From contig CAMJKD010000010.1 in the NCBI GenBank assembly GCA_946406315.1, positions 1-44,923 on the forward strand: a DNA stretch of 44,923 nt. Reading direction: 5' to 3'. Each line of letters starts with the position of its first letter. Position 1 is the stretch's first letter. Position numbers and translations under genes: made by a program. Under the pieces are notes generated by a model, which saw nothing but the letters and a program-made list of their open reading frames with translations, made no database searches and had not been told where the DNA came from. Shown in pieces: positions 1-7,621 of the stretch. This DNA comes from an uncultured Candidatus Saccharibacteria bacterium. GTDB lineage: Bacteria; Patescibacteriota; Saccharimonadia; Saccharimonadales; Saccharimonadaceae.

Positions 1-2
1 CA

Positions 3-134
3 GATAAAGAATCCATTTTAAAAACTCAGCAACGCGTCAGCCGCTATCTTGACTATTACAATACGAAACGCTTACATTTAGGTATACGGCTTAGAACTCC
101 GCTAATGTGTTGCAAAGGTATTGAGAGGAGTTAG
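3..134 (+). CDS. IS481/IS3-type transposase, C-terminal fragment (cut by window edge)
   Basis: The first open frame enters from the left edge and ends at a TAG at 132-134, giving 43 residues. It contains YLDYYNTKRLHLGIRLRTPL, the classic end of the rve integrase catalytic core: an aromatic/Asn block, then R-x-H-x-G and a T/S-P-L/A turn after the last catalytic Glu. The rest of the gene lies outside the window, so family (IS481 or IS3) and intactness cannot be decided. The stop sits within 4 bases of the stop of the convergent gene at 131-1045, which suggests the element border lies at or just inside that gene's 3' end. Confidence 0.7.
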   Translation, partial: DKESILKTQQRVSRYLDYYNTKRLHLGIRLRTPLMCCKGIERS

Positions 135-1045
135 TAGCCGCGTAGGGCGCGTGCCAAAAGACGGTCCCGTTTTGCGACTTCATCGCTAAAAGCAATTGCG
201 TAATATTCTTCTACTACGTCACGATCGTAACGCATTCGCTTCGAGACAGCTGGAGTTTGATCCTTCTTTTCGCTAGTCCAAAATTGCCTTGGCGTGAATG
301 GTGTCGTCTCGTATTTACGTGCTAAATCATTCAGTTTATTTAATTGTTTAATTGCATTGTTATGCGCGAAAGTACGGTCTTGATCGTATTCGTGATAATC
401 TTTGCCGTAATCCAAACGAATATCTTCTGGTGTCATATATTTGTAGTCGAGATGTCGACTGACCGCTGCAAAGAAGCCGTACAAGACGTCCTCATCTTCC
501 TTTTTATGCGGATCATCGCTCGCTCTGATTGCTTCGCGTAGCGCTCTAGCACGGTCGCGATAATATGCGCCCGCTTGCGCCTCAATCGTTTCATGCAACG
601 TTGCCTCATCCTTCGTGAAGAACATGGCACTTTCAACATCCGCTTCGTCTTCCATTGAATACAGTTCGCCGTCGCGCAAATGTCCTTGTAGGCGCTTCCA
701 ACTTTCTGAATAATCTCGTTCCCAAACTAGGAACTCCTTCTCGCTCATTTCGCCACCTTCTGCCTTGATGACTTGGCGACGTTCAATGAATTGCTTATCA
801 AGAACCTTAATGCTGTCCGCCTCTTGCTCGGCGTAGCCTGGCGCTTCGGCTTTATTTTGCTCCCAAAAGCGTTCTAGGAATTTGTGTACCCACTCTGGCG
901 ATGCTATTTCTTCGCCATCTTTAACACTACTTTCGATGTCGACCTGCTCAGCCGTATCGACTGATAATTCTGCAGGACTAGGCCCCTCTGCAAGTTCTTC
1001 CCATTTTGCTTTTTGTTTTTCAGAATGATTCGGTTCGCGTTCCAT
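131..1045 (-). CDS. hypothetical charged protein (304 aa)
   Basis: I do not recognise a family. The product is hydrophilic, rich in Glu, Lys and Arg, mostly helical in appearance, with no signal peptide or membrane segment, so it is probably cytoplasmic. The N-terminal 60 residues look disordered; residues 60-300 carry many aromatics (WERDYSESWKRL, RYDRDVVEEYYA) that suggest a folded helical domain. The start ATG at 1045 lies 6 bases after a TATACT -10 box, so the mRNA is expected to be leaderless. It is divergent from truB, with 39 bases between the two starts. Its 3' end overlaps the transposase fragment, so its native C-terminus may have been altered by the insertion. Confidence 0.75.
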   Translation of the reverse strand: MEREPNHSEKQKAKWEELAEGPSPAELSVDTAEQVDIESSVKDGEEIASPEWVHKFLERFWEQNKAEAPGYAEQEADSIKVLDKQFIERRQVIKAEGGEMSEKEFLVWERDYSESWKRLQGHLRDGELYSMEDEADVESAMFFTKDEATLHETIEAQAGAYYRDRARALREAIRASDDPHKKEDEDVLYGFFAAVSRHLDYKYMTPEDIRLDYGKDYHEYDQDRTFAHNNAIKQLNKLNDLARKYETTPFTPRQFWTSEKKDQTPAVSKRMRYDRDVVEEYYAIAFSDEVAKRDRLLARALRGY

Positions 1046-1051
1046 ATTTTA

Positions 1052-1057
1052 AGTATA
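1052..1057 (-). promoter_or_regulatory. -10 box of the 131-1045 gene, leaderless
   Basis: TATACT on the minus strand ends 6 bases before the ATG at 1045. It is back to back with the truB -10 box at 1073-1078, so both divergent promoters fit in a 39-base gap. Confidence 0.6.
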
Positions 1058-1072
1058 ACAGATATCCACTGA

Positions 1073-1078
1073 TATAAT
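1073..1078 (+). promoter_or_regulatory. -10 box of truB, leaderless
   Basis: TATAAT ends 6 bases before the truB ATG at 1085. Transcription normally starts about 7 bases after the -10 box, so it should start at or next to the A of the ATG. Confidence 0.65.
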
Positions 1079-1084
1079 GTAAGC

Positions 1085-1735
1085 ATGGAGCAAATCATTT
1101 TTGTTGATAAACCGACCGGCATGAGTAGCTTCGGCGCCGTTGCTCGTGTGCGCCGAATTTTGTCCGAACAAGTTGGGCATAAAGTTAAAGTTGGCCACAC
1201 CGGCACGCTTGATCCTTTTGCGACTGGATTATTAATATTATTAGCTGGTAAAGCTACGAAAAAAGCACCAGAGCTCACGAAGCTTGATAAAGTTTACGAA
1301 GCTACAATCCGGCTCGGCGCTACTTCAAGTACGGGTGATCCAGAGGGGGATATTACGATTGCGCAAGAAAAACCAAATATTTCACGGGCGCAAATTGAGG
1401 CTGTGCTATCGGAATTTGTTGGTGAAATCGAGCAGCGTCCGCCCGCATTTTCGGCGATAAAAGTAAATGGTCAACGCGCCTATAAGCTCGCACGCGCCGG
1501 TAAAATTGTAGAAATGCCAACTCGCAAAGTGCAAATATATTCAATTAACATTATTAGTTATGAAACACCACTTCTCAAAATTCGCGCCCATGTTGGTAGC
1601 GGTACTTATATTCGCACTTTGGCAGAAGACATTGGTCGAAAACTTGGTTGCGGCGCTTATACGACCGAACTGCGTCGTACAAAAATTGCCGATTATGACA
1701 TTACTAAACTGCCACTTTTTGAGTTACCCAAATGA
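1085..1735 (+). CDS. truB: tRNA pseudouridine-55 synthase TruB (short form)
   Basis: TruB isomerises U55 in the T-loop of tRNAs. The N-terminal DKPTGMSSF block (residues 8-16) and the GHTGTLDPFATGLL block (37-50) carry the active site, with Asp43 as the expected catalytic nucleophile. The later GTYIRTLAEDIG block completes the TruB core. At 216 residues it stops after the catalytic domain and lacks the C-terminal PUA-like RNA-binding domain of the roughly 300-residue bacterial enzymes. The start at 1085 is fixed by the -10 box 6 bases upstream. The stop overlaps the next ATG as ATGA, so the following gene is translationally coupled. Confidence 0.95.
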   Translation: MEQIIFVDKPTGMSSFGAVARVRRILSEQVGHKVKVGHTGTLDPFATGLLILLAGKATKKAPELTKLDKVYEATIRLGATSSTGDPEGDITIAQEKPNISRAQIEAVLSEFVGEIEQRPPAFSAIKVNGQRAYKLARAGKIVEMPTRKVQIYSINIISYETPLLKIRAHVGSGTYIRTLAEDIGRKLGCGAYTTELRRTKIADYDITKLPLFELPK

Positions 1736-2091
1736 ATCGTAAGCAGGTTGAGCAATATGTCCGTGAAGAATATGGCGTAATGCCAGAATATCTTTGGGAA
1801 GGCGATAGGATAACTGCCGTTTTACGCCACTCCAATACAAAGAAATGGTTTGGTATTATTATGCGCATATCGAGTCGAAAGCTTGGTCGCAACAATGATG
1901 AGCTGATAGACATTGTCAATGTGAAACTCGACCCAGATTTTATTCAATTGCTACTTCAAGATAGGCGAGGTCAACTTTATCCGGCTTATCATATGAATAA
2001 AAAGCATTGGATTACGATTTTATTAAACAACCATGCGGACGTAAATCTGATAAAATCTTTAATCAACGAAAGCTACGGTCTTACGCTATAA
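1732..2091 (+). CDS. MmcQ/YjbR family protein
   Basis: A 119-residue protein of the MmcQ/YjbR fold. Recognisable features are the N-terminal helix ending in GVMPEYLWEGD, the central Lys-Trp-Phe strand (NTKKWFGIIMRIS) and the PAYHMNKKHWITILL segment that is highly typical of the family. Members have a double-wing fold and are often described as putative DNA-binding proteins, but their cellular role is not established. It overlaps truB by 4 bases (ATGA) and ends inside the -10 box of prfB, so it is the second gene of a truB operon. No membrane segment is visible. Confidence 0.85.
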   Translation: MNRKQVEQYVREEYGVMPEYLWEGDRITAVLRHSNTKKWFGIIMRISSRKLGRNNDELIDIVNVKLDPDFIQLLLQDRRGQLYPAYHMNKKHWITILLNNHADVNLIKSLINESYGLTL

Positions 2092-2092
2092 T
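2087..2092 (+). promoter_or_regulatory. -10 box of prfB, leaderless
   Basis: TATAAT overlaps the stop codon of the MmcQ gene and ends 7 bases before ATG 2100. This chooses 2100 over the in-frame ATGs at 2091 and further upstream. Confidence 0.6.
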
Positions 2093-2099
2093 GATAGAT

Positions 2100-3170
2100 A
2101 TGTTCAACCTACAGAAACGGCTTAATGTCTTGAAGTCTGATTTTGATGCGACTTGGCAAAAACTTAATATTGATCAAAAACTTGCCGATATGCAAGCGCT
2201 TGAAGAAGAAGTTGCCGTTCCGGAAATCTGGAATAACCCCGATGATGCCCGCGCGAAAACTACTCAACTTGCAAATTTACACGACGAACTTGACCCTTGG
2301 CAATTATTAAAGACGCAAATCAAGGATATTTCTGAATTAATGGAACTCGGCGATGACTCTCTTGCGGATGAGTTTTCAGACCAACTCGATGCGATGGAGA
2401 ATAATCTTGCCGAATTACGCCAGGCTTTACGTTTTACGGGAAAATATGACCATAATGATGCGATTTTGCGCATTACGGCCGGCACTGGCGGCACTGAAGC
2501 AATGGATTGGTCTAGTATGCTTGAACGCATGTATTTGCGCTGGGCGGAGCGTAATAAAGTTAAAGTACAAATCTTAGACCGTGTCGTGGGGGAGGAGGCG
2601 GGTATTAAAACTTGCGTGATGGAAATGTCTGGACCGAATATGTATGGTAAACTCAAATCCGAGCATGGCGCACATCGCCTCGTGCGTCTTAGTCCATTTA
2701 ATGCTGACCATCTTCGACAGACATCGTTCGCGCTCGTAGAAGTTTTACCTGTTATACGCGATGATTCAGAAGTGCAAATTGATCCAAAAGATTTACGTAT
2801 TGATGTCTATCACTCTGGCGGACATGGTGGCCAGTCGGTAAATACGACAAATTCCGCCGTGCGCATTACGCATATTCCAACCAATACTGTTGTCGCTATT
2901 CAAAATGAGCGTAGCCAGTTGCAAAACAAAGAGAAGGCCATGGAAATTCTTCGCGGCAAATTGCAGCAAATGATGCAGGATCAGAATGCTGAATCGGTCG
3001 ATAAGCTTCGCGCTGGCGAATCGGCAAGTTGGGGGCAGCAAATCCGCAATTATGTCTTACACCCGTATAAGCTCGTAAAAGATACGCGCACTAAATATGA
3101 AGAGACTGACGCTGACGCAGTTCTAGATGGTAAAATTGATAATTTCATAGAGTCATTCTTGGACAATTAA
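2100..3170 (+). CDS. prfB: peptide chain release factor 2
   Basis: RF2 ends translation at UGA and UAA. The product is 356 residues from ATG 2100. The SPF stop-codon recognition tripeptide is at about residues 198-200 (LVRLSPFNADH) and the GGQ catalytic motif at about 243-245 (HSGGHGGQSVN). The SPF identifies RF2 rather than RF1 (PxT). The reading frame is continuous from the start, so the programmed +1 frameshift that regulates many bacterial prfB genes is absent. RF2 agrees with TGA being a stop here (truB and others end in TGA). The start is set by the -10 box 7 bases upstream; a longer in-frame extension to 2007 would overlap the previous gene. Confidence 0.97.
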   Translation: MFNLQKRLNVLKSDFDATWQKLNIDQKLADMQALEEEVAVPEIWNNPDDARAKTTQLANLHDELDPWQLLKTQIKDISELMELGDDSLADEFSDQLDAMENNLAELRQALRFTGKYDHNDAILRITAGTGGTEAMDWSSMLERMYLRWAERNKVKVQILDRVVGEEAGIKTCVMEMSGPNMYGKLKSEHGAHRLVRLSPFNADHLRQTSFALVEVLPVIRDDSEVQIDPKDLRIDVYHSGGHGGQSVNTTNSAVRITHIPTNTVVAIQNERSQLQNKEKAMEILRGKLQQMMQDQNAESVDKLRAGESASWGQQIRNYVLHPYKLVKDTRTKYEETDADAVLDGKIDNFIESFLDN

Positions 3171-3182
3171 TAGCGCTTATGT

Positions 3183-3188
3183 TACGAT
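3183..3188 (+). promoter_or_regulatory. -10 box of ftsE, leaderless
   Basis: TACGAT ends 6 bases before the ftsE ATG at 3195. A TTGGAC at 3159-3164 with an 18-base spacer is a plausible -35. Confidence 0.55.
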
Positions 3189-3194
3189 AGAACC

Positions 3195-4061
3195 ATGATA
3201 TTGCTCGATGATGTCGTCAAGTTGTATCCCGGCGATAAAGTACCTGCGCTTGATCATGTTTCTTTGTCTGTTAAGCCAAAGGAATTCGTATTTTTAGTCG
3301 GTCGTTCTGGCGCCGGTAAGTCGACTTTAATTAAGATGCTAACTCGCGAAGAAAAGCCTACGTCTGGCAAAATTATGGTTGGCGGTATCGATTATGATTA
3401 TCTCAAGAAGCGCCACATCCCGCATCTTCGTCGCCGTATTGGTGTTGTTTTTCAGGATTTTAAGCTTTTACCAAATCGTACTGTCTACGAAAATGTTGCA
3501 TTTGCACTTGAAATTGTTGGTGTCTCAAATGCTGAGATTAAGCGTACCGTACCAAAGGTTCTTGAACTGGTTGGTTTAGCGGATAAAGGTCATAAGTTCC
3601 CATCTGAACTGTCTGGCGGTGAGCGCCAACGCGTAGCGATTGCGCGTTCAATGGCGCGCCAGCCGAAAATTCTTATTGCCGACGAGCCTACTGGTAACCT
3701 TGACCCAGAAACGTCTTGGGGGATCGTCCGTTTACTTGAAGAAATTAATAATTTCGGTACGACTATTTTGATTACTACTCATGATGAGCAAATCGTAAAT
3801 CAATTGCGCAAGCGCGTCATTACGATTCGCAACGGCAAGATGATTGGCGACCAAAAGAATGATGGTCATTATGACCTTGACGCTGTGCGTACGCGTATCG
3901 TCAAACGCCCACTCGCTACCACGCAGCGTACGGCGCCGACTGCCGAGGAAATTCGTCGCGCCACCAATACTCGACCAGTTCCGCAAAGTACTGCGCAGAC
4001 ACAACCTGTCGTACCGCAGCAACCACAAGCAAAACCAGCACCTAGAAGGAGAGTGATATAA
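3195..4061 (+). CDS. ftsE: cell division ATP-binding protein FtsE
   Basis: FtsE is the ABC ATPase of the FtsEX complex, which couples ATP hydrolysis at the divisome to activation of peptidoglycan hydrolases outside the membrane. Visible motifs are Walker A GRSGAGKST (36-44), the Q-loop VVFQDFKLLP, the signature LSGGERQR, Walker B ILIADEPTGNLD and the switch His in TTHDEQ. Homologues are about 220-230 residues. This one has 288 because of a Pro/Gln/Thr-rich low-complexity tail over roughly the last 55 residues, ending in a basic PAPRRRVI. It is followed after one base by ftsX. Confidence 0.96.
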   Translation: MILLDDVVKLYPGDKVPALDHVSLSVKPKEFVFLVGRSGAGKSTLIKMLTREEKPTSGKIMVGGIDYDYLKKRHIPHLRRRIGVVFQDFKLLPNRTVYENVAFALEIVGVSNAEIKRTVPKVLELVGLADKGHKFPSELSGGERQRVAIARSMARQPKILIADEPTGNLDPETSWGIVRLLEEINNFGTTILITTHDEQIVNQLRKRVITIRNGKMIGDQKNDGHYDLDAVRTRIVKRPLATTQRTAPTAEEIRRATNTRPVPQSTAQTQPVVPQQPQAKPAPRRRVI

Positions 4062-4062
4062 T

Positions 4063-5097
4063 ATGACCGCCGTTAGAAAAACTCCACAAGAGAAGGCGGA
4101 AGCTAAAAAGACCGCCGCAATCAGTAAGGAGCGCCTCAAACGTATTGCTAAAACTCGCCGTCATCATTTGCGCAACGGTCATCGCGTTATTAAATATGGC
4201 GCCAAGAGCTTTGTTCGCAATACTTGGCTTAGTGTAGCTGCTATCGCAATTATGGTGGTAACACTCGTTGTGCTTTCCGCGACCTTAATTGCCGCAAAAG
4301 CAATGGATTCGGCAATCTCACAAATACGCAATCAGGTTGATATCTCCATCTACTTAAAGCAGGGCGCCACCAACGCTCAGGTTGTCGATACTGCAATGAA
4401 GATTAAAAATCTCGAAGGCGTTTCCGAGGTTACCATTCTATCGCCAGAAGAAGCTAACAAGAAGATTAACGACAAAATTATTAGCGAATTCAATATTACC
4501 GATGAAGATTTAATTAAGACCATGCACGAGGCTCCAAATAAGATTGCCTGGACGCTTAATGTGAAAATGAATGACCTCAATGAGACCGATGCGCTTGAAA
4601 AATTCGTGAATGAAACCGAATCTATTCAAGAATTACTAGACGAAACGAAGAAGCCTACCTATGCCTCCAGCCATCGCCAAACGATTAAAAATATTGCTGA
4701 CATTATGAATAAAGTCCAAATTGTAGGCTTATCGGCAGCGGCAGTATTTGCTGTAATTGCAATTTTAGTAGTCCTCAATACTATTCGCATGGCTATCTTT
4801 AACCGCAAGGAAGAAATCTATATGATGCGCCTCGTTGGTGCTAGTCGCTGGTTTATAGTTGGTCCATTCGTCGTTGAAGCTAGTATTTATGGTATCGTGG
4901 CAGCTATCGTCGCATCAATCGCAATCTACGCTACGGTTTATGGCATTCGCGGCCAGTTTGATGGTATGCTAGACTCAACCTATGACTTAATGGTACGATA
5001 TTGGTACTGTATTGTGGCGGCATTAATAGTAGTAGGCACTGTCATCGGTATCGTTTCTGCACTACTGGCGACCAAGAAATATCTGAAACAGAAATAA
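4063..5097 (+). CDS. ftsX: cell division permease-like protein FtsX
   Basis: FtsX is the membrane partner of FtsE. The 344 residues show a basic cytoplasmic N-terminus of about 50 residues, a first membrane helix (residues about 54-78, WLSVAAIAIMVVTLVVLSA), a large outside loop (the hydrolase-binding ECD) and three C-terminal helices (about 222-245, 265-290, 312-338). The segment MRLVGASRWFI is typical of FtsX. A good ribosome binding site (AAGGAGAG) precedes the ATG, unlike the leaderless ftsE. The order ftsE-ftsX-CHAP hydrolase matches the FtsEX/PcsB logic of Gram-positive bacteria. Confidence 0.95.
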   Translation: MTAVRKTPQEKAEAKKTAAISKERLKRIAKTRRHHLRNGHRVIKYGAKSFVRNTWLSVAAIAIMVVTLVVLSATLIAAKAMDSAISQIRNQVDISIYLKQGATNAQVVDTAMKIKNLEGVSEVTILSPEEANKKINDKIISEFNITDEDLIKTMHEAPNKIAWTLNVKMNDLNETDALEKFVNETESIQELLDETKKPTYASSHRQTIKNIADIMNKVQIVGLSAAAVFAVIAILVVLNTIRMAIFNRKEEIYMMRLVGASRWFIVGPFVVEASIYGIVAAIVASIAIYATVYGIRGQFDGMLDSTYDLMVRYWYCIVAALIVVGTVIGIVSALLATKKYLKQK

Positions 5098-5114
5098 ACA
5101 AGATGAAAACTAAG

Positions 5115-5140
5115 GACTTGGCTACTTGCCAAGTCTTTTT
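5115..5140 (+). terminator. rho-independent terminator after ftsX
   Basis: A 7-bp stem GACTTGG / CCAAGTC with a 7-base loop is followed directly by TTTTT. It ends only 8 bases before the -10 box of the next gene, so terminator and promoter share the 64-base intergenic gap. Confidence 0.8.
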
Positions 5141-5148
5141 GCTTATGC

Positions 5149-5154
5149 TATAGT
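5149..5154 (+). promoter_or_regulatory. -10 box of the PcsB-like gene, leaderless
   Basis: TATAGT ends 7 bases before ATG 5162. This selects 5162 over an upstream in-frame ATG at 5126 that lies inside the terminator loop. Confidence 0.6.
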
Positions 5155-5161
5155 ACCAATT

Positions 5162-6328
5162 ATGAAAATCTGGCGCAACATATCCTACTTGACAGTCGCT
5201 GCGGCGATTCTCCTTACTAGTTTTACCTCAATTCCAGCTTTAGCAATCGATGCAGGTAAGCTTAAAAATGATCTCAATTCCGTTAATTCGAAAATTACCG
5301 AATTAACCGATCAGATTAATGCATACGAAAAAGAGGCTAACGAACTTGCGAGGCAAGCCGACTCGATATCTAAGCAGATTGCTATTCTACAAAATCAGCA
5401 AGACAAATTAAAAAAGCAGATCGAACTAAAACAGGCCGAGCATGATCAAATTGTCTTAGAAATTGAGGCAGTTCAAAAACGCATTAATGATAACTATGAA
5501 ATAATTGGATACGTTATTGCGCAGTACTATTACAATGACGGCGTTTCCACTATTGAACGTATCGCATCGTCGGAAAGCTTCTCGTCTTTTGTAAACGAGG
5601 AAGCACAACTTAGTAGTATTTCGGACACTCTTGGCGAGATCGTTGAGGAGAATAAAGCACTGAAAGAAAGTTTGATTCAGAAAAAGAAACGTGCCGAGCA
5701 AATCTTGGCTGACCTTGATGCGCAAAAGCAACAACTTGCTGCTACGGAAAAGCAACAGCAAGAATTACTAGCCGAAACACGCAATAATGAAAGTAAATAC
5801 AACAGCTTAAAGAGCAGTGCCTCGAAAGAGCGTAAGGAACTTGAAGCGCAGCAGCAAGCTATCTTGCAAGAGTTAGCTAAACAATATAGTGCATCCGGTG
5901 AAACGTCTGGCGATCCGAGCAAAGGCAGCTATCCGTATAGCGGTCAGTGCCCAGCTGCAAGTCTGAATGGTACACAGTATGCCGATCAATGGGGTATGTA
6001 TATTTGCGAGTGTGTGAGTTATGCTGCCTGGAAAGTATTTCAGACTTATGGCTATATGCCATATTGGGGCGGCCGCGGCAATGCTTCTCAATGGCCGGCA
6101 AATGCTCGTGCTGCTGGCTACACGGTCAGTAGTGTCCCGCGCGCTAAATCGGTTGGCATTTCTCAAAGTGGTCCTTATGGGCACGCCGTCTGGGTAGAAG
6201 CAGTTAGCGGCAATCGTGTTTATATCTCGCAATATAACGCCGCCAATGAAGCTACGAACTGGGTGATGGGTCAATACTCCGAACAATGGGTTGATCAAGG
6301 CGCCTACGTCTATATCTACTTCAAGTAG
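5162..6328 (+). CDS. secreted coiled-coil CHAP peptidoglycan hydrolase (PcsB-like)
   Basis: Probable FtsEX-activated cell wall hydrolase. The 388 residues begin with a signal peptide (basic MKIWR, hydrophobic 8-25, cleavage likely after ALA near residue 28). A long coiled coil covers about 32-245, the part that in PcsB and CwlO/RipC-type proteins contacts the FtsX outer loop. The C-terminal CHAP domain runs from about 262 to 388. The candidate catalytic Cys is C284 in YICECVSYAAW (C282 is an alternative) and the His is H341 in GPYGHAVWVEAV. Position directly after ftsEX supports the assignment. It has its own leaderless promoter, so it can be expressed separately from ftsEX. Confidence 0.88.
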   Translation: MKIWRNISYLTVAAAILLTSFTSIPALAIDAGKLKNDLNSVNSKITELTDQINAYEKEANELARQADSISKQIAILQNQQDKLKKQIELKQAEHDQIVLEIEAVQKRINDNYEIIGYVIAQYYYNDGVSTIERIASSESFSSFVNEEAQLSSISDTLGEIVEENKALKESLIQKKKRAEQILADLDAQKQQLAATEKQQQELLAETRNNESKYNSLKSSASKERKELEAQQQAILQELAKQYSASGETSGDPSKGSYPYSGQCPAASLNGTQYADQWGMYICECVSYAAWKVFQTYGYMPYWGGRGNASQWPANARAAGYTVSSVPRAKSVGISQSGPYGHAVWVEAVSGNRVYISQYNAANEATNWVMGQYSEQWVDQGAYVYIYFK

Positions 6329-6338
6329 TATATTGTGC

Positions 6339-6344
6339 TAAAAT
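6339..6344 (+). promoter_or_regulatory. -10 box of the S41 protease gene, leaderless
   Basis: TAAAAT ends 6 bases before ATG 6351. Confidence 0.6.
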
Positions 6345-6350
6345 ATTCTT

Positions 6351-7589
6351 ATGGCTAATAAAACTGCGAATCAATCCAACCCTACGCGCTCTCTTTATGA
6401 TGCGGCGCCAATGGCAGAGAAAAAAGTAAATCTATCCACTATGATTATCGTCGCGTTTATTACGATGGCGATTGGCGTAATTGTCGGGGCGAACTTTAAC
6501 CGAATTAGTAATTCTGTCAACGTAGCGCTTGGCAGCAAAACTGCTCAAGAAATCGATTTCAGCTCATTAAACGATCTCTATAAAGAGCTATCGGTTAATT
6601 TTAATGGTAATCTTGATAAGAAGAAAATTCTCGAAGAAGCCAAGCGCGGTCTCGTAAATGGTGCTAATGATAAATACACTTATTATTTAACTAAAGAAGA
6701 AACCGAGGAATTTGACAAAGAACTCGAGGGTGACGTTGGTGCCGGTATTGGTGTTGAAATTGGCGAACGCGATGGTGTAGTAAAAGTATTGCGTACTACG
6801 CCAGACAATCCTGCGCGCAAAGCTGGCGTACTCGCGGGCGATATTATATACAAAGCCGACGATCAAGATATTAGTATGCTTAAAGTTGAGGATATTGCTA
6901 AAAAACTTCGCGGCGCTGCCGGTACGAAAGTAAAACTTACGGTCGTCCGTAATAATGAGGAAAAATCCTTTGAACTTACGCGCGAAACAATTAATAACGT
7001 TAGCGTCTATTCGGACTATAAGGATGATACGGCTATCATTACCATTACTCGCTTCGATAGTGATACCGGAAAACTTGCACGCGAAAAAGCTCAAGAAGCC
7101 GTCGATAAAAAAGTTAAAAAAGTTATTATCGATTTACGTGGTAATGGCGGTGGTTATGTTTCGGCTGCTAAGGAGGTCGCATCGCTTTGGGTTGATGGTG
7201 GCAAATTAATTGTTGAGCAAAAATCACAAAATAATCTTTATAACGAAAAAATTAATGCTCAAACCGGCAAAACAATATTAAAAGATATGAAAACCATTGT
7301 TTTAATCAATGGCTCTACCGCATCGGCATCTGAAATTGTAGCTGGCGCCCTCAGAGATTATGGTTTAGCTAAACTTGTTGGAGAGAAGACTTACGGCAAA
7401 GGAAGCGTGCAGGCGCTCGAGAAAATCGGTGGCGGCGAAACATTACGCGTCACGGTTGCGAAATGGTACACACCAAAAGGCAAGAATATTGACGGCGAAG
7501 GCATTAAGCCGGATAAAGAAGTTGAACGTACTTTTGACCAAATTAACAAGGAAATCGATCCACAACTCGAAGCAGCACTCAAAGAATAA
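6351..7589 (+). CDS. S41 family C-terminal processing protease
   Basis: Serine protease of the CtpA/Prc family, anchored in the membrane and acting outside it. The 412 residues show an N-terminal membrane helix (about 30-48), a PDZ domain at about 122-205 and a C-terminal S41 catalytic domain. The likely Ser/Lys dyad is S325 in GSTASASEIV and K350 in GEKTYGKGSVQ; their 25-residue spacing equals that of the E. coli Prc dyad. In other bacteria such proteases trim secreted proteins and peptidoglycan hydrolases, so its place next to the PcsB-like hydrolase suggests, without proving, that hydrolase as a substrate. Confidence 0.93.
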   Translation: MANKTANQSNPTRSLYDAAPMAEKKVNLSTMIIVAFITMAIGVIVGANFNRISNSVNVALGSKTAQEIDFSSLNDLYKELSVNFNGNLDKKKILEEAKRGLVNGANDKYTYYLTKEETEEFDKELEGDVGAGIGVEIGERDGVVKVLRTTPDNPARKAGVLAGDIIYKADDQDISMLKVEDIAKKLRGAAGTKVKLTVVRNNEEKSFELTRETINNVSVYSDYKDDTAIITITRFDSDTGKLAREKAQEAVDKKVKKVIIDLRGNGGGYVSAAKEVASLWVDGGKLIVEQKSQNNLYNEKINAQTGKTILKDMKTIVLINGSTASASEIVAGALRDYGLAKLVGEKTYGKGSVQALEKIGGGETLRVTVAKWYTPKGKNIDGEGIKPDKEVERTFDQINKEIDPQLEAALKE

Positions 7590-7594
7590 TTTGT

Positions 7595-7600
7595 TATACT
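7595..7600 (+). promoter_or_regulatory. -10 box before the KwaB-like/TatD operon
   Basis: TATACT lies 21 bases before ATG 7622, and an AAGGAGG ribosome binding site sits between them. Unlike its neighbours, this unit has a short 5' leader. Confidence 0.55.
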
Positions 7601-7621
7601 AGGTAAGTAAAAGGAGGCAAA

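Noticed and set aside
2007-2100. Programmed frameshift in prfB
   Set aside because: The RF2 frame is open from its start and no in-frame TGA with a CTTTGA slippery site occurs near codon 25.
5162-6328. M23 (LytM) peptidase as the FtsEX partner
   Set aside because: No HxxxD and HxH zinc motifs; the C-terminal Cys and His fit a CHAP domain instead.
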